The position numbers and the translations under genes are program-made. A stretch of 64,000 nucleotides of DNA from Saprospiraceae bacterium (GTDB taxonomy: Bacteria > Bacteroidota > Bacteroidia > Chitinophagales > Saprospiraceae), in NCBI GenBank assembly GCA_028280415.1, contig JANQLV010000050.1, positions 101,127-165,126 of the forward strand. The letters are read 5' to 3'. Below, piece by piece: positions 27,369-35,092 of this stretch (the first letter of the stretch is position 1; each line of letters begins with the position of its first letter). The notes under the pieces were generated by a model. It did not search any database. It was not told where the DNA came from and was given only the letters and a program-made list of their open reading frames with translations.

Positions 27369-28262
27369 CTACGGCTGCTTCAAGATATAACTGCCATCTG
27401 CTTTTATGATGACCGTGGCTACATGTATACGTGGAGCTCCCAGTTTCAACTTTTGATTAAAGGACTCCCCTCTTTCTACTTTCGTTTTCGGATCTTTGGT
27501 ATAGATCAGACCATTTACATTGACCAAAGGCTGATTCTTTTTGCTACTCTTGTATTGGAGATAAATTTTATATTCTCCGGGAATAATTTTATCAAACTGG
27601 CGCACTGCTTCCTGGGTCGTTCTCAGATCATTTCCAAAAATCCGGTTACGGGATTTTCCACTGTCCCACTGACCAATCTTCCTATCTTTCTTACGACCGC
27701 CGTAAACACAATTATTTCCTTTACAAATAAAAAGGTCGACATTATTATTCTTATCATCCCAATTGACCTCAAAGGAAACATTTGCAGGCACCGAAGGGGC
27801 ATCTCCCCGATAAACCGGTGGTTTAGGAATAGTCGGTTCTGTTTTGGGAGGCTCCGGCTTAGGCTCGGGTTTCTCTTTTGGTTTCGTTACAGGTTTAGGT
27901 TGCTCTACCGGTTTGGGCTTCGCAACTGAGGGTTTAGGCTCTTCTTTTTTTACGGGCTTGGGACGAGCCTCATTATAGGTGTATTTTTTCACAGGCCTGG
28001 GCTGCTTGGTAACTGGTAAATCGCGATAAGCCAATAAAACTACCTGCATCGTATCTCCAGCTGATTTGCTAAGCAGGCTATCGGGTAGCTGACCATGTAT
28101 TTTCATTTGCGTGGTATCAAAATAAACCATCGCTTGGCGAACCTTGGATGCGGAAGCTCCTCCTTTTGGTGTAATGATAAACAGAAAGATTACCGCTCCC
28201 AGGGCACTTGTCAGTAAATCCAAGAGGGACAAACTGAAAAGTTGTTTCGTTCTCCTAGACAT
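27369..28262 (-). CDS. ExbD/MotB-like single-pass protein with Pro-rich linker and DUF2135-like C-terminal domain
   Basis: A 297-residue protein in three parts. Residues 8-30 form the only membrane helix, LSLLDLLTSALGAVIFLFII, with an Asp placed as in ExbD and MotB where it carries protons. Residues about 95-150 are a rigid Pro/Lys-rich linker (KPEPKP-type repeats) that could span the periplasm. The rest is a beta domain with VNWDDKNNNVDLFI, DSGKSRNRIFG and PGEYKIYLQY, a pattern I match to DUF2135/YfaP-like domains. Its downstream neighbour is a MotA-type channel, so I infer a stator-like complex that moves or senses something at the cell envelope. No peptidoglycan-binding OmpA domain is present. 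Confidence 0.7.
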   Translation of the reverse strand: MSRRTKQLFSLSLLDLLTSALGAVIFLFIITPKGGASASKVRQAMVYFDTTQMKIHGQLPDSLLSKSAGDTMQVVLLAYRDLPVTKQPRPVKKYTYNEARPKPVKKEEPKPSVAKPKPVEQPKPVTKPKEKPEPKPEPPKTEPTIPKPPVYRGDAPSVPANVSFEVNWDDKNNNVDLFICKGNNCVYGGRKKDRKIGQWDSGKSRNRIFGNDLRTTQEAVRQFDKIIPGEYKIYLQYKSSKKNQPLVNVNGLIYTKDPKTKVERGESFNQKLKLGAPRIHVATVIIKADGSYILKQP

Positions 28263-28340
28263 TGTTGTTATTTTTTAATGGATCAGACAAAGTAGCCGGG
28301 GATACCGGAAGTCTCCTCCGGCTCTTTGTTTGAAAAATAT

Positions 28341-28392
28341 CACCTCGGGAAAATATATTCTACAAGTGTTTTTCCGGTTATTTCCCGAGGTG
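28341..28392. terminator. 12-bp perfect inverted repeat with long loop
   Basis: CACCTCGGGAAA (28341-28352) and TTTCCCGAGGTG (28381-28392) pair perfectly around 28 nt. It lies between the zinc-ribbon gene and the ExbD-like gene, both on the minus strand, and follows the zinc-ribbon stop. It could terminate or attenuate transcription; no strong T-run follows on the minus strand. Confidence 0.45.
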
Positions 28393-28401
28393 CTGATTTA
28401 T

Positions 28402-28668
28402 TTATCCTACTTTCCGATTGATTGAAGCGATCTTGGAAATCGGTTTTGGAGTGACCAGTGCCAAAGGGAACTTACATTGGGTACAATGGGAGACTTCGGC
28501 TGACTCGTGATTTCCACAGTTGATACATTGCAACAATTCAGGCTCGGGTGCAGGTTTCGGATCAATGGGCATTGCAGCATGCAGGCTGAAATTATTTTCC
28601 ATATTACAGGCAACACATCTCACTGCCTTTACCTCATTTGCCGTACTACAATTCTTACAGGTTTTCAT
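28402..28668 (-). CDS. Small double zinc-ribbon protein
   Basis: An 88-residue protein with four CxxC pairs: CKNC and CVAC in the first 25 residues, CINC and CTQC about residues 48-66. Each set of two pairs makes one zinc ribbon, giving a double ribbon joined by a proline-rich linker. No membrane segment or signal peptide, so it is cytoplasmic. Such proteins bind nucleic acid or other proteins. It lies between the barrel protein gene and the ExbD-like gene on the same strand, so it may belong to that envelope system, though a large hairpin follows. Confidence 0.7.
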   Translation of the reverse strand: MKTCKNCSTANEVKAVRCVACNMENNFSLHAAMPIDPKPAPEPELLQCINCGNHESAEVSHCTQCKFPLALVTPKPISKIASINRKVG

Positions 28669-28695
28669 ATTCGATATTTTTCGTGGGAAGATGAA

Positions 28696-29442
28696 TTAAT
28701 ACTTGTCTTCAAAGTTGAAATGGTATTCGTATCCAACGGTGAATATAGTATTTCGGTGAACCTGATTTCCTTTATAGATATCGAAGAAATCATTTGCAGA
28801 TTTATATCGCTTACTAAACATATCTCCGGTTCCGAAATCCCAGGTTACTCCAAAATTCACTTTGCTACGATCATTCAACTCTATAAAAAGACTCGGATTA
28901 ATCTGGAAACCAACTTGTGTGGATTTATAATCATCATTAACGCCTTCTCCATAACTCACTTTATAATTTTGAAAATCTACTTCCTCCGAACCAAAATACT
29001 CTGTGGTTTCATCAATATTGCCTGCCAGTCCAAAGTTGAAAGAAGGTCCAGCGGCCAAAGCCCAACCTACATTGTCTGAGATTTTCTGACGATATCCCAG
29101 CAAGACGGGAACACTAACAAAATGCAGTTTTTCCTTTCCGGTGAAATAGGCTGTCGTACCATTTTCATCAAAATTATCAGTCTGGTATTCCCCTCCTTTC
29201 TGCGTATACAGTACCCCCGTACTAATTGTCCAATTGTCTAATTGAAGTCCCATATCAAATCCTCCATGTAGTCCCCAAACTTTATTTGAAGTGGGGTATA
29301 ATTCTCTTAAGTCTTCGGTAAATCTAAACTGAGAGGCGCTTGCTCCTGACTTCGCTCCTACATAAAAAGAATTGGTCTGAGCATTTAACTGAAGCATTCC
29401 AAAAGTGCATATCAGCGAAAAAACTGCAAATAATGATCTCAT
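28696..29442 (-). CDS. Outer-membrane beta-barrel protein (PorT-like type)
   Basis: I place the start at ATG 29442, where a signal peptide begins (MRSLFAVFSLICTFGMLQLNAQ); the longer frame adds 21 unlikely residues. The 248-residue product has the alternating pattern of an eight-strand barrel, with FYVGAKSGASASQF early and FTVGYEYHFNF as the last strand. Blocks such as LHFVSVPVLLGYRQKI and WALAAGPSFNFGL are typical of the outer membrane beta-barrel family common in Bacteroidota. Ligand unknown. The zinc-ribbon gene follows 27 bp downstream. Confidence 0.8.
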   Translation of the reverse strand: MRSLFAVFSLICTFGMLQLNAQTNSFYVGAKSGASASQFRFTEDLRELYPTSNKVWGLHGGFDMGLQLDNWTISTGVLYTQKGGEYQTDNFDENGTTAYFTGKEKLHFVSVPVLLGYRQKISDNVGWALAAGPSFNFGLAGNIDETTEYFGSEEVDFQNYKVSYGEGVNDDYKSTQVGFQINPSLFIELNDRSKVNFGVTWDFGTGDMFSKRYKSANDFFDIYKGNQVHRNTIFTVGYEYHFNFEDKY

Positions 29443-29731
29443 GATAAATAGGTTTAAATAGTTGAACAAATGAATTTGATTCCTAACGCTGTCTTTGATC
29501 AGCAAAAGCAGCGATTAGTTTAAAACCCTTTTGTGAGAATAATTATAAAGAAGTGTTAAGATTAAAAACTCCAAAAAAGTCTTTAACCTGAACTCTTAGC
29601 AATTGAAAATCAGCTTTTTACATCATCAAACTTATTATAAAAACTGTTAATTAATGTTAGAGAGAACTTGGGAGAATGTTAAGATAGATAAATAGAAGAA
29701 AAAGTTGGGTGAGTATGAAAACGAAGAATAA

Positions 29732-30487
29732 TCACTCTCCTTCGTCAATATAAATCCGCCAGTTATCCACTTGGTATTGCAAGCGATTTTCAATGATCCG
29801 CCATACCTGGGGATTGAAGCCAAGGCCAAAATGGCTTCCGGTAATTCTGACATTTTGATGAATTTCATCTACGACTTTTTCCATGCAGGCTTGCCAGGGT
29901 ACGATGCCATCTTCCTTTGAATAAATCGCAGTGGTAGGGATAGGTGCCGGTGCATCTATATCCTGCAACCATTTTTGGTCAGCTTCGGATACAGGTTTAT
30001 GGCGATTGATCAGGTCATAAAGCCATTTGGCATTATTCGGTGCTTCGATAGCTGCAAAAGGTGAGCCCATTGTAATTACTTGTCTGACAGCACCCGGATT
30101 AGCTTTGGCAATTTGTCGGGCATAAACCCCTCCCAAACTCCAGCCGACCAGGCTAACTTCGGTTTGATGCTTATCGTGCAGGGAAACGAGCCGCTCTTCG
30201 AGAAGGTTTAATTTAGCAACATTTCCGTAGTTTCTTCCCAGTTCCCAACCATAGGTTTCGTATCCTATTTTATTCAAAAAAACTCTGATCCGGCCAGTCG
30301 AAAGATCACTACCTAAAAATCCTGGAATCATCAAAACCGGATGACCGTCCCCCAGCCGCTCCGGTTTATAAGTTTTCCGAAATTTATTCAATCGCCAGAT
30401 TTCCTGCCAGACCTTAAAATGTTCCCCGAGGTATTTTTTCCAGGAGGGCCTTTTGATCTGCTGATTATATGTTTTGCTATTCGACAT
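29732..30487 (-). CDS. Alpha/beta hydrolase, lipase-like
   Basis: A 251-residue cytoplasmic alpha/beta hydrolase. It has HPVLMIPGFLGSD (oxyanion loop), the nucleophile elbow VGWSLGGVYA (Ser), a late acid in YSKEDGIVPW and His in ITGSHFGLGF. The fold resembles triacylglycerol lipase/PGAP1-like hydrolases. Its start directly touches the stop of the Get3-like ATPase gene (no gap), so the two are co-expressed. With a phasin-like cluster nearby, an ester such as a storage lipid is a reasonable but unproven substrate. Confidence 0.82.
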   Translation of the reverse strand: MSNSKTYNQQIKRPSWKKYLGEHFKVWQEIWRLNKFRKTYKPERLGDGHPVLMIPGFLGSDLSTGRIRVFLNKIGYETYGWELGRNYGNVAKLNLLEERLVSLHDKHQTEVSLVGWSLGGVYARQIAKANPGAVRQVITMGSPFAAIEAPNNAKWLYDLINRHKPVSEADQKWLQDIDAPAPIPTTAIYSKEDGIVPWQACMEKVVDEIHQNVRITGSHFGLGFNPQVWRIIENRLQYQVDNWRIYIDEGE

Positions 30488-31645
30488 TTATTTAACCAGG
30501 GAAACTACTAACCAGGGAGCTTTAAATCGATAATCTTCCAATTTAAGGAAACTGGCAAATTTGGGCAATATGATGGACTTCCGGCGATTCCCCAGATCAA
30601 TGACCAGTTCATCTCCAAACTTTTTCAGAGCCACTTCACCTTCCAGAACAAAGGGTAGCTTGGTTTTGAAAAAATAACCATTATTATTTTCGATAACTTC
30701 AAAAGGCTTATCTAAATAAAGTACTTCAGAAGCTTTTTTATCCTTATAAATTGAGTCGCCAATCTTTTCAAGCAAAGACATTCCGAATACTTCCCTTCCC
30801 TGATGCTGTACTTTCAGGATGGGCAATGGCTGAAAACTCTCTTCGATTTCCTTGATATATTTTTTCTGGGATTCGATGTAGTATTTAAAAGCTTCTCCCA
30901 CTTTGGTTTCGGGCAGTATCCGATTGATAATCACTGCATCAACATTATATCCATAAAGTTGTAAATAGGTGTACGCTCTTCTTGCTTCTTTAATAACCAT
31001 TCGTTCGGGATTCGTAACAATACGTATAGATGCTACTTCCGGGTCGAGGAAAACCTTCTGAATTTTTTCCAATTTATTAAAGAGTTCATCCATTTCTTCC
31101 AAGCCTTTATCCAGCGGAATCCCCGTAAAAAACTTAAGCCCTTTAGTCACTGTTTTTACAGCCAGATTTTTATTGGAAAAAGCTTTGGTCATCCAGGATT
31201 TCGCCACCTGTGGTAAAGATAATAAAGTGAGGGTTTCACCTGTTGGAGCACTATCAATAACAATCAAATCATAGTCTCCCTCTTCATAGTATTTTTCCAA
31301 CCAAAGAAAAGCAGATGCCTCTTCCATTCCGGGTAAAACAGAAAGTTCTTCTGCTACCACATTCTTTATTCCTTTCCAACGAAAAATCGTATTCATCAGA
31401 TTACGCATATTTTTCCAATACTTTTGCATAGAATAATAAACATCGAATTCCTGTGCAAAAAGATTGGGCGCAATTTCAATCGGTTCCGGGCTCAGTTCCT
31501 GATCAAGTGCATCCGAAAGACTATGTGCCGGATCGGTAGAAATAATCAGGGTTTTCTTTCCTTCCTTCGCTGCTTTTATTGCCGTTGCTGTAGCTACTGT
31601 TGTTTTTCCTACTCCACCTTTTCCGGTGAATAATATAATTCGCAT
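30488..31645 (-). CDS. Get3/ArsA-family ATPase with alpha-crystallin-like C-terminus
   Basis: A 385-residue ATPase. The deviant Walker A loop GKGGVGKT is at residues 8-15, switch I is STDPAHSLSDAL near residues 36-47, and switch II is in DSAPTGETLTL. The last 75 residues (FVLEGEVALKKFGDELVIDLGNRRKSIILP) look like the small beta domain of alpha-crystallin/Hsp20. That arrangement is known from the Get3d branch, mostly described in photosynthetic organisms. Get3 proteins shield membrane-protein tails; ArsA drives arsenite export, but no arsB or ars regulator is near. The gene precedes a lipase-like gene without a gap. The cargo is unknown. Confidence 0.85.
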   Translation of the reverse strand: MRIILFTGKGGVGKTTVATATAIKAAKEGKKTLIISTDPAHSLSDALDQELSPEPIEIAPNLFAQEFDVYYSMQKYWKNMRNLMNTIFRWKGIKNVVAEELSVLPGMEEASAFLWLEKYYEEGDYDLIVIDSAPTGETLTLLSLPQVAKSWMTKAFSNKNLAVKTVTKGLKFFTGIPLDKGLEEMDELFNKLEKIQKVFLDPEVASIRIVTNPERMVIKEARRAYTYLQLYGYNVDAVIINRILPETKVGEAFKYYIESQKKYIKEIEESFQPLPILKVQHQGREVFGMSLLEKIGDSIYKDKKASEVLYLDKPFEVIENNNGYFFKTKLPFVLEGEVALKKFGDELVIDLGNRRKSIILPKFASFLKLEDYRFKAPWLVVSLVK

Positions 31646-31698
31646 AATATTTTTATTTTGAATTTAAAAGGTGTTTTTCTAAAAATAGCTTATAAAAA

Positions 31699-31746
31699 AA
31701 GTTCGAAGCTTTTGTACATCTTTAGGAACGACAAAACTTCGAACTT
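31699..31746 (-). terminator. Strong intrinsic terminator of the phasin-like cluster
   Basis: Arms AAGTTCGAAG-TTTTGT and ACAAAA-CTTCGAACTT pair over 16 bases with one bulged base and a 15-nt loop. On the minus strand the stem runs straight into TTTTTTTATA. It lies between the last phasin-like gene and the ATPase gene, so the two clusters are separate transcription units. Confidence 0.8.
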
Positions 31747-31815
31747 AGAACCTATTAACTATTTAAAACCCTTAAAATTACTATGAGATCGAAAAGACTC
31801 GATTCGTTGTTGTCT

Positions 31816-32196
31816 TTAATCCAATAAATCATCAATGCTGAGCTCTTTTTTCTTACTACGCTTATTCACTCTTTTACCGGCTTTTTTCGCACGTGCATTG
31901 GTCATGGTTTTCAATTCCGGCTCTGCACCATCTCTCCATTGCTGTGCAGCTTCTTTAATCGCATTGCCCGAAGTTTTTAAAATCTTTTTTTGATTGGTCC
32001 ATGTCAACTCCACTGTCTTGGTAAGCACTTCTTTTCCAAGACCGAATGCTTTCACACCAGCTTCTTTGTAAAGCGTTGCGACCTGCTTTGCAGTGTTAAA
32101 CGAAGACTTCAATACAAGCCCGCCAGCTTTTCTAAGAATAGCATTCGCCGTTTTCGTGTTTTCCAAAACCTTGGTGATATTATTTCGCTGATTCAT
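31816..32196 (-). CDS. Phasin-like helical protein with basic tail
   Basis: A 126-residue, almost wholly helical protein. The middle (about 20-90) has the amphipathic pattern of phasins (SFNTAKQVATLYKEAG, then TWTNQKKILKTSGNAIKEAAQQW). The last 35 residues are basic (ARAKKAGKRVNKRSKKKE) and end in an acidic DDLLD. Phasins coat polyhydroxyalkanoate granules; no PHA synthase is in the window, so the granule type is open. It is the third of three like genes on one strand and ends before a strong terminator. Confidence 0.6.
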   Translation of the reverse strand: MNQRNNITKVLENTKTANAILRKAGGLVLKSSFNTAKQVATLYKEAGVKAFGLGKEVLTKTVELTWTNQKKILKTSGNAIKEAAQQWRDGAEPELKTMTNARAKKAGKRVNKRSKKKELSIDDLLD

Positions 32197-32241
32197 TATT
32201 TACTTTTTAACTATTTCCTCTTAAAAGTCTTATAACTGCTG

Positions 32242-32712
32242 TTAGTTATTGGAGAACAACTTTTTGAAACGCAGTGCGCTTTTCGTTAGTTGGCCCTTTA
32301 CAGTTTCTAATGTATCGAAAACAATTTCCTGCTGTTTAGCTGCCAGTTTCAAACTACCTTTTACCACCTTAGTCGCTACGTTTTGCCATTTTTCACCATT
32401 AGAAATTGCACCGTCTACAAGTTCCTCCGCAGTCTTCAGTGTGTACTCATTTACCGTTTTAGTGGCTTTTGTAATATTTTCCACATTCACTGTTTCACTC
32501 ACTTTGTTGTATGCATTTTTCATAGTCGTCACAGCTGCTTCTCTCAATTGCTCTCCATTCTCCCGGATATCTTCAACGACTTCTTCCGCTACCTCTTTTA
32601 CCTCTTTGTTGACGGTTTTTGCAGTTCCTTTAATCGCTTTAATGCTATCAGAAAAATCAAATTTTGTATCTGCTTTTTTCGTATTTTTATTTGCTACTTT
32701 CTTAGTTGCCAT
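32242..32712 (-). CDS. Phasin-like helical protein
   Basis: A 156-residue helical protein starting with a Lys/Thr/Ala-rich tip (MATKKVANKNTKKAD). Its C-terminal 65 residues share a clear block with the next gene upstream: LVD, S/ISxG-KWQ, KQQ, TLExxKGQ and RFxKLF in the same order. This shared block shows the two are paralogues. The amphipathic, charged character and length suit a granule- or surface-coating phasin-like protein. No signal peptide or membrane helix. Granule type and partner unknown. Confidence 0.6.
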   Translation of the reverse strand: MATKKVANKNTKKADTKFDFSDSIKAIKGTAKTVNKEVKEVAEEVVEDIRENGEQLREAAVTTMKNAYNKVSETVNVENITKATKTVNEYTLKTAEELVDGAISNGEKWQNVATKVVKGSLKLAAKQQEIVFDTLETVKGQLTKSALRFKKLFSNN

Positions 32713-32779
32713 TATATTTAGATTTTATTTTTTCAAAAAAGTCTTAAGTCATTTTACTCTTGGGAAAACATTCCCCGGT

Positions 32780-33352
32780 TTATTTTTTCATCAATCGTTT
32801 TGCCTGTACCCTCCAGGTTTTAGGATCGTGCATTTTATAGCGAGGTCCAGCAGCTTCAAGGATCGTATTCAAATCCGTAATGCTGGTTTCTGCCAATTGT
32901 GTAAAAGTCAGGATTCCGGCCTGATTCAATAAGATTTGAATTTTGGGACCAATCCCTTCAATTTGTCTCAAGTCATCCTTAGTAATATCTGATTTTGCAG
33001 AAGCAGCAGTTTTCGCGTTTACTTTTTTTGTAGTCTTTTTTGTTTTGGAAGACTTTGCAGTACGAGCATCATCCATATTGAATAGTTTTCTAAAACGCTT
33101 ATTTCCCCTGATCATCTGTCCTTTCATTTCCTCCAGCGTAGTTAAAGCCAAATCCTGTTGCTTTTCGAATAAGACTGTTCCCTGATTCAAAGCTTTTGCA
33201 AATAGCTTTTGCCATTTAGCGCCGGTGCTTAAAGAGCTATCTACCAGATTATCAGTCAATTGCAATGCTTCATCGTGAATGTTTCCAGCGGTATTTTTCA
33301 ATGTATCTACGCGGTCAAGGATATTCGATTTTTTAACTGTCTTCGTTGCCAT
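32780..33352 (-). CDS. Phasin-like protein with C-terminal helix-hairpin-helix domain
   Basis: A 190-residue protein in three parts. Residues 1-92 are the phasin-like block shared with the next gene (LVDSSLSTGAKWQ, KQQDLALTTLEEMKGQ, RFRKLF). Residues 93-125 are a Lys/Ala/Thr-rich linker like that of histone H1. Residues 126-190 form a helix-hairpin-helix unit (DDLRQIEGIGPKIQILLNQAG and a second ILEAAGPRYKMHDP helix pair) of the DUF4332/L21-appended kind, which often binds DNA. I infer it could tether a granule to the nucleoid, as PhaM/PhaF do with other domains. Confidence 0.65.
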   Translation of the reverse strand: MATKTVKKSNILDRVDTLKNTAGNIHDEALQLTDNLVDSSLSTGAKWQKLFAKALNQGTVLFEKQQDLALTTLEEMKGQMIRGNKRFRKLFNMDDARTAKSSKTKKTTKKVNAKTAASAKSDITKDDLRQIEGIGPKIQILLNQAGILTFTQLAETSITDLNTILEAAGPRYKMHDPKTWRVQAKRLMKK

Positions 33353-33524
33353 TTTATCGATTTTGATGTTTTTAATTTGAATGACAATACAAAGATAAGG
33401 GGGAAAGTTACAGATGAGTTACAAATGTGATATGATCAGGCTCTATCGCTCCTGATGAAGTATTTTACCAAGCAAATACTTCCAATAGGCAATCTTTCCA
33501 ACCTGTTTTCAGCCCAGGAAGCTA

Positions 33525-34205
33525 CTATCCCAATTTCAGATAAGATGATGCCAGCCGGACATTTTTTTGTTTTTTTCGAAAGATTAGGTATTCCGCGATC
33601 CCCAGATTGATCAGCCAGCTACCCCAGGAGATGATAATATATTGTAGTTCGGGGTCAATAGAAAGATAATAGGAGAAAACCATCTGATAAGCGCGCAAAC
33701 TTACCGCAGAAAGTGTCAGGGCATAACTGCGAAGCATCCATTCCCGGTGTACCACAAATTGCTTTTTCCGGGCAGTCCGGTAACCTTTCCAGGTAAACCA
33801 CCACCACAAAGGCGTCAGTAAGAAAAAGCTGATTTTTACGATCCAGCCTCCATTAGCATAAAAGGCCATGATGAAACCACTGGGAGCACTAAGCAATAAT
33901 AGCAATGCCACATAGGTTTTTCCAATGCATCGATGAAGTGTCGGCCATTTTTTTAATAGAAAAGAAGAAAAGAGGAAAGCGCCGCTAAACAGCACAAAGA
34001 GGCTACTAAAAATATGTGTATAAAAAGCTATACGGTAATGATCAAGATGAATGATCAATTGTTTGGTCATTAAAAAATCTACATCCCATTCCCAGGAGGT
34101 ATAAGGCCAGATGATCCAAAACATCTGAAGCGAAAAGAAAAGAATAAAGGTCATCCAAAATACACCTTTAATCTGCTTTAAGAATGTAGATGCAATCATT
34201 TTCAA
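33525..34205 (-). CDS. DUF2306 membrane protein
   Basis: A 226-residue protein with about seven membrane segments. The blocks YTHIFSSLFVLFSGAFLF, LHRCIGKTYVALLLLLSAPSGFIMAF and HREWMLRSYALTLSAVSLR contain conserved His and Arg residues of DUF2306. The regularly placed His in helices may bind heme or a metal, but this is not shown for the family. It stands alone between the phasin-like cluster and a secreted protein. Confidence 0.8.
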   Translation of the reverse strand: MKMIASTFLKQIKGVFWMTFILFFSLQMFWIIWPYTSWEWDVDFLMTKQLIIHLDHYRIAFYTHIFSSLFVLFSGAFLFSSFLLKKWPTLHRCIGKTYVALLLLLSAPSGFIMAFYANGGWIVKISFFLLTPLWWWFTWKGYRTARKKQFVVHREWMLRSYALTLSAVSLRAYQMVFSYYLSIDPELQYIIISWGSWLINLGIAEYLIFRKKQKNVRLASSYLKLG

Positions 34206-34302
34206 TTATTAAAAATCAATAAATTCAAGTGCCAAATCCCAGAAGCAAACTTTTGCTCAGTCTACTTCCGGAATTTGGAGCCTGGGGATTATATTTTGTT
34301 CA

Positions 34303-35028
34303 TTAGTCCAATGAAGCTCTGGAATTATCCGGATAATTTTTAACGACTTCCACCAAACCTTTTTCGTTGATGTAAAAGGTTTCTTCCCCCTGTTTTTCAT
34401 AAGCAATGATTTGATTATCTTTTACCCCTTTCTTTTGTTGATCATTTCGCCAGATATTTTTGTATTTGGTTTTAACAATATATCCGTCATTGCTAATTAT
34501 AAACGTCTGGGTTTCCTCTCTGGAATTGCGCGCCAACTCAAAACCTTCCGAAAGAAGGGCCTGCTCTTGATTCATTAAATTGCCTTTTAAATCAAAAATT
34601 GCCATTTGGTAATTCCCGGAATTAGCTCTCCAAAAGCGCTTGTAAACCATATAAATTACTGCTACTGATTTTTCATTCGGATAAAAGCGAGCAAGCGGTA
34701 CAACTTGCGGAGGTCCCATTCGAGAGTAAAGTCCGGTACTGAATATGGGTAAATATTCTCCCATCTCCCGACGATCAGGCGCTTTTTTCTCCAAAGACTT
34801 TTTACCTGCTTTCTTAGTTTTATCAGGTCGCTCAAATTTCCACTGATCTTCAAGTCCTATCTGAAAAGGCATTGATACTTTTTTAAAATGACTTAAAAAC
34901 TCGGGAAAAGAAATCTTTTTTGCAGTTGCTTTTTCCGAAGAATGTATTTCCGAAGCGGGCGTAAATGCACTCGTTAGAAAAACAAAAATGAGCAAACTTG
35001 ATAATGAAATTATTTTTACAGTTTTCAT
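34303..35028 (-). CDS. Hypothetical exported protein
   Basis: I prefer ATG 35028, where a signal peptide begins (MKTVKIISLSSLLIFVFLTSAF); the longer frame adds 16 residues. The 241-residue mature part has a central beta-rich section (AVIYMVYKRFWRANSGNYQMAIFDLKGN, then FIISNDGYIVKTKYKNIW) and a Lys-rich stretch near residue 70. I do not recognise a family. It follows the VWA gene on the same strand after 64 bp, so the two may be co-transcribed. Confidence 0.65.
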   Translation of the reverse strand: MKTVKIISLSSLLIFVFLTSAFTPASEIHSSEKATAKKISFPEFLSHFKKVSMPFQIGLEDQWKFERPDKTKKAGKKSLEKKAPDRREMGEYLPIFSTGLYSRMGPPQVVPLARFYPNEKSVAVIYMVYKRFWRANSGNYQMAIFDLKGNLMNQEQALLSEGFELARNSREETQTFIISNDGYIVKTKYKNIWRNDQQKKGVKDNQIIAYEKQGEETFYINEKGLVEVVKNYPDNSRASLD

Positions 35029-35092
35029 AATTGGACTCTTTGATTTTAAATAATTTTTAGATGGATAAAAGTGCATAGAGCTTTGGCATGAT

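Noticed and set aside
27423..27929. 168-codon plus-strand frame in the ExbD-like gene
   Set aside because: It mirrors the Pro/Lys-rich linker on the other strand, giving Phe/Arg/Leu runs.
26425..28262. Zorya-type defence system based on the MotA/ExbD-like pair
   Set aside because: No ZorC/ZorD or ZorE genes nearby and no OmpA domain on the partner.
30488..31645. Arsenite export ATPase (arsA)
   Set aside because: No arsB, arsD or arsR nearby; the crystallin-like tail points to the Get3d branch.
32249..32932. 227-codon plus-strand frame in the phasin cluster
   Set aside because: It is the Phe/Ser-rich antisense of Lys/Ala/Thr-rich genes.
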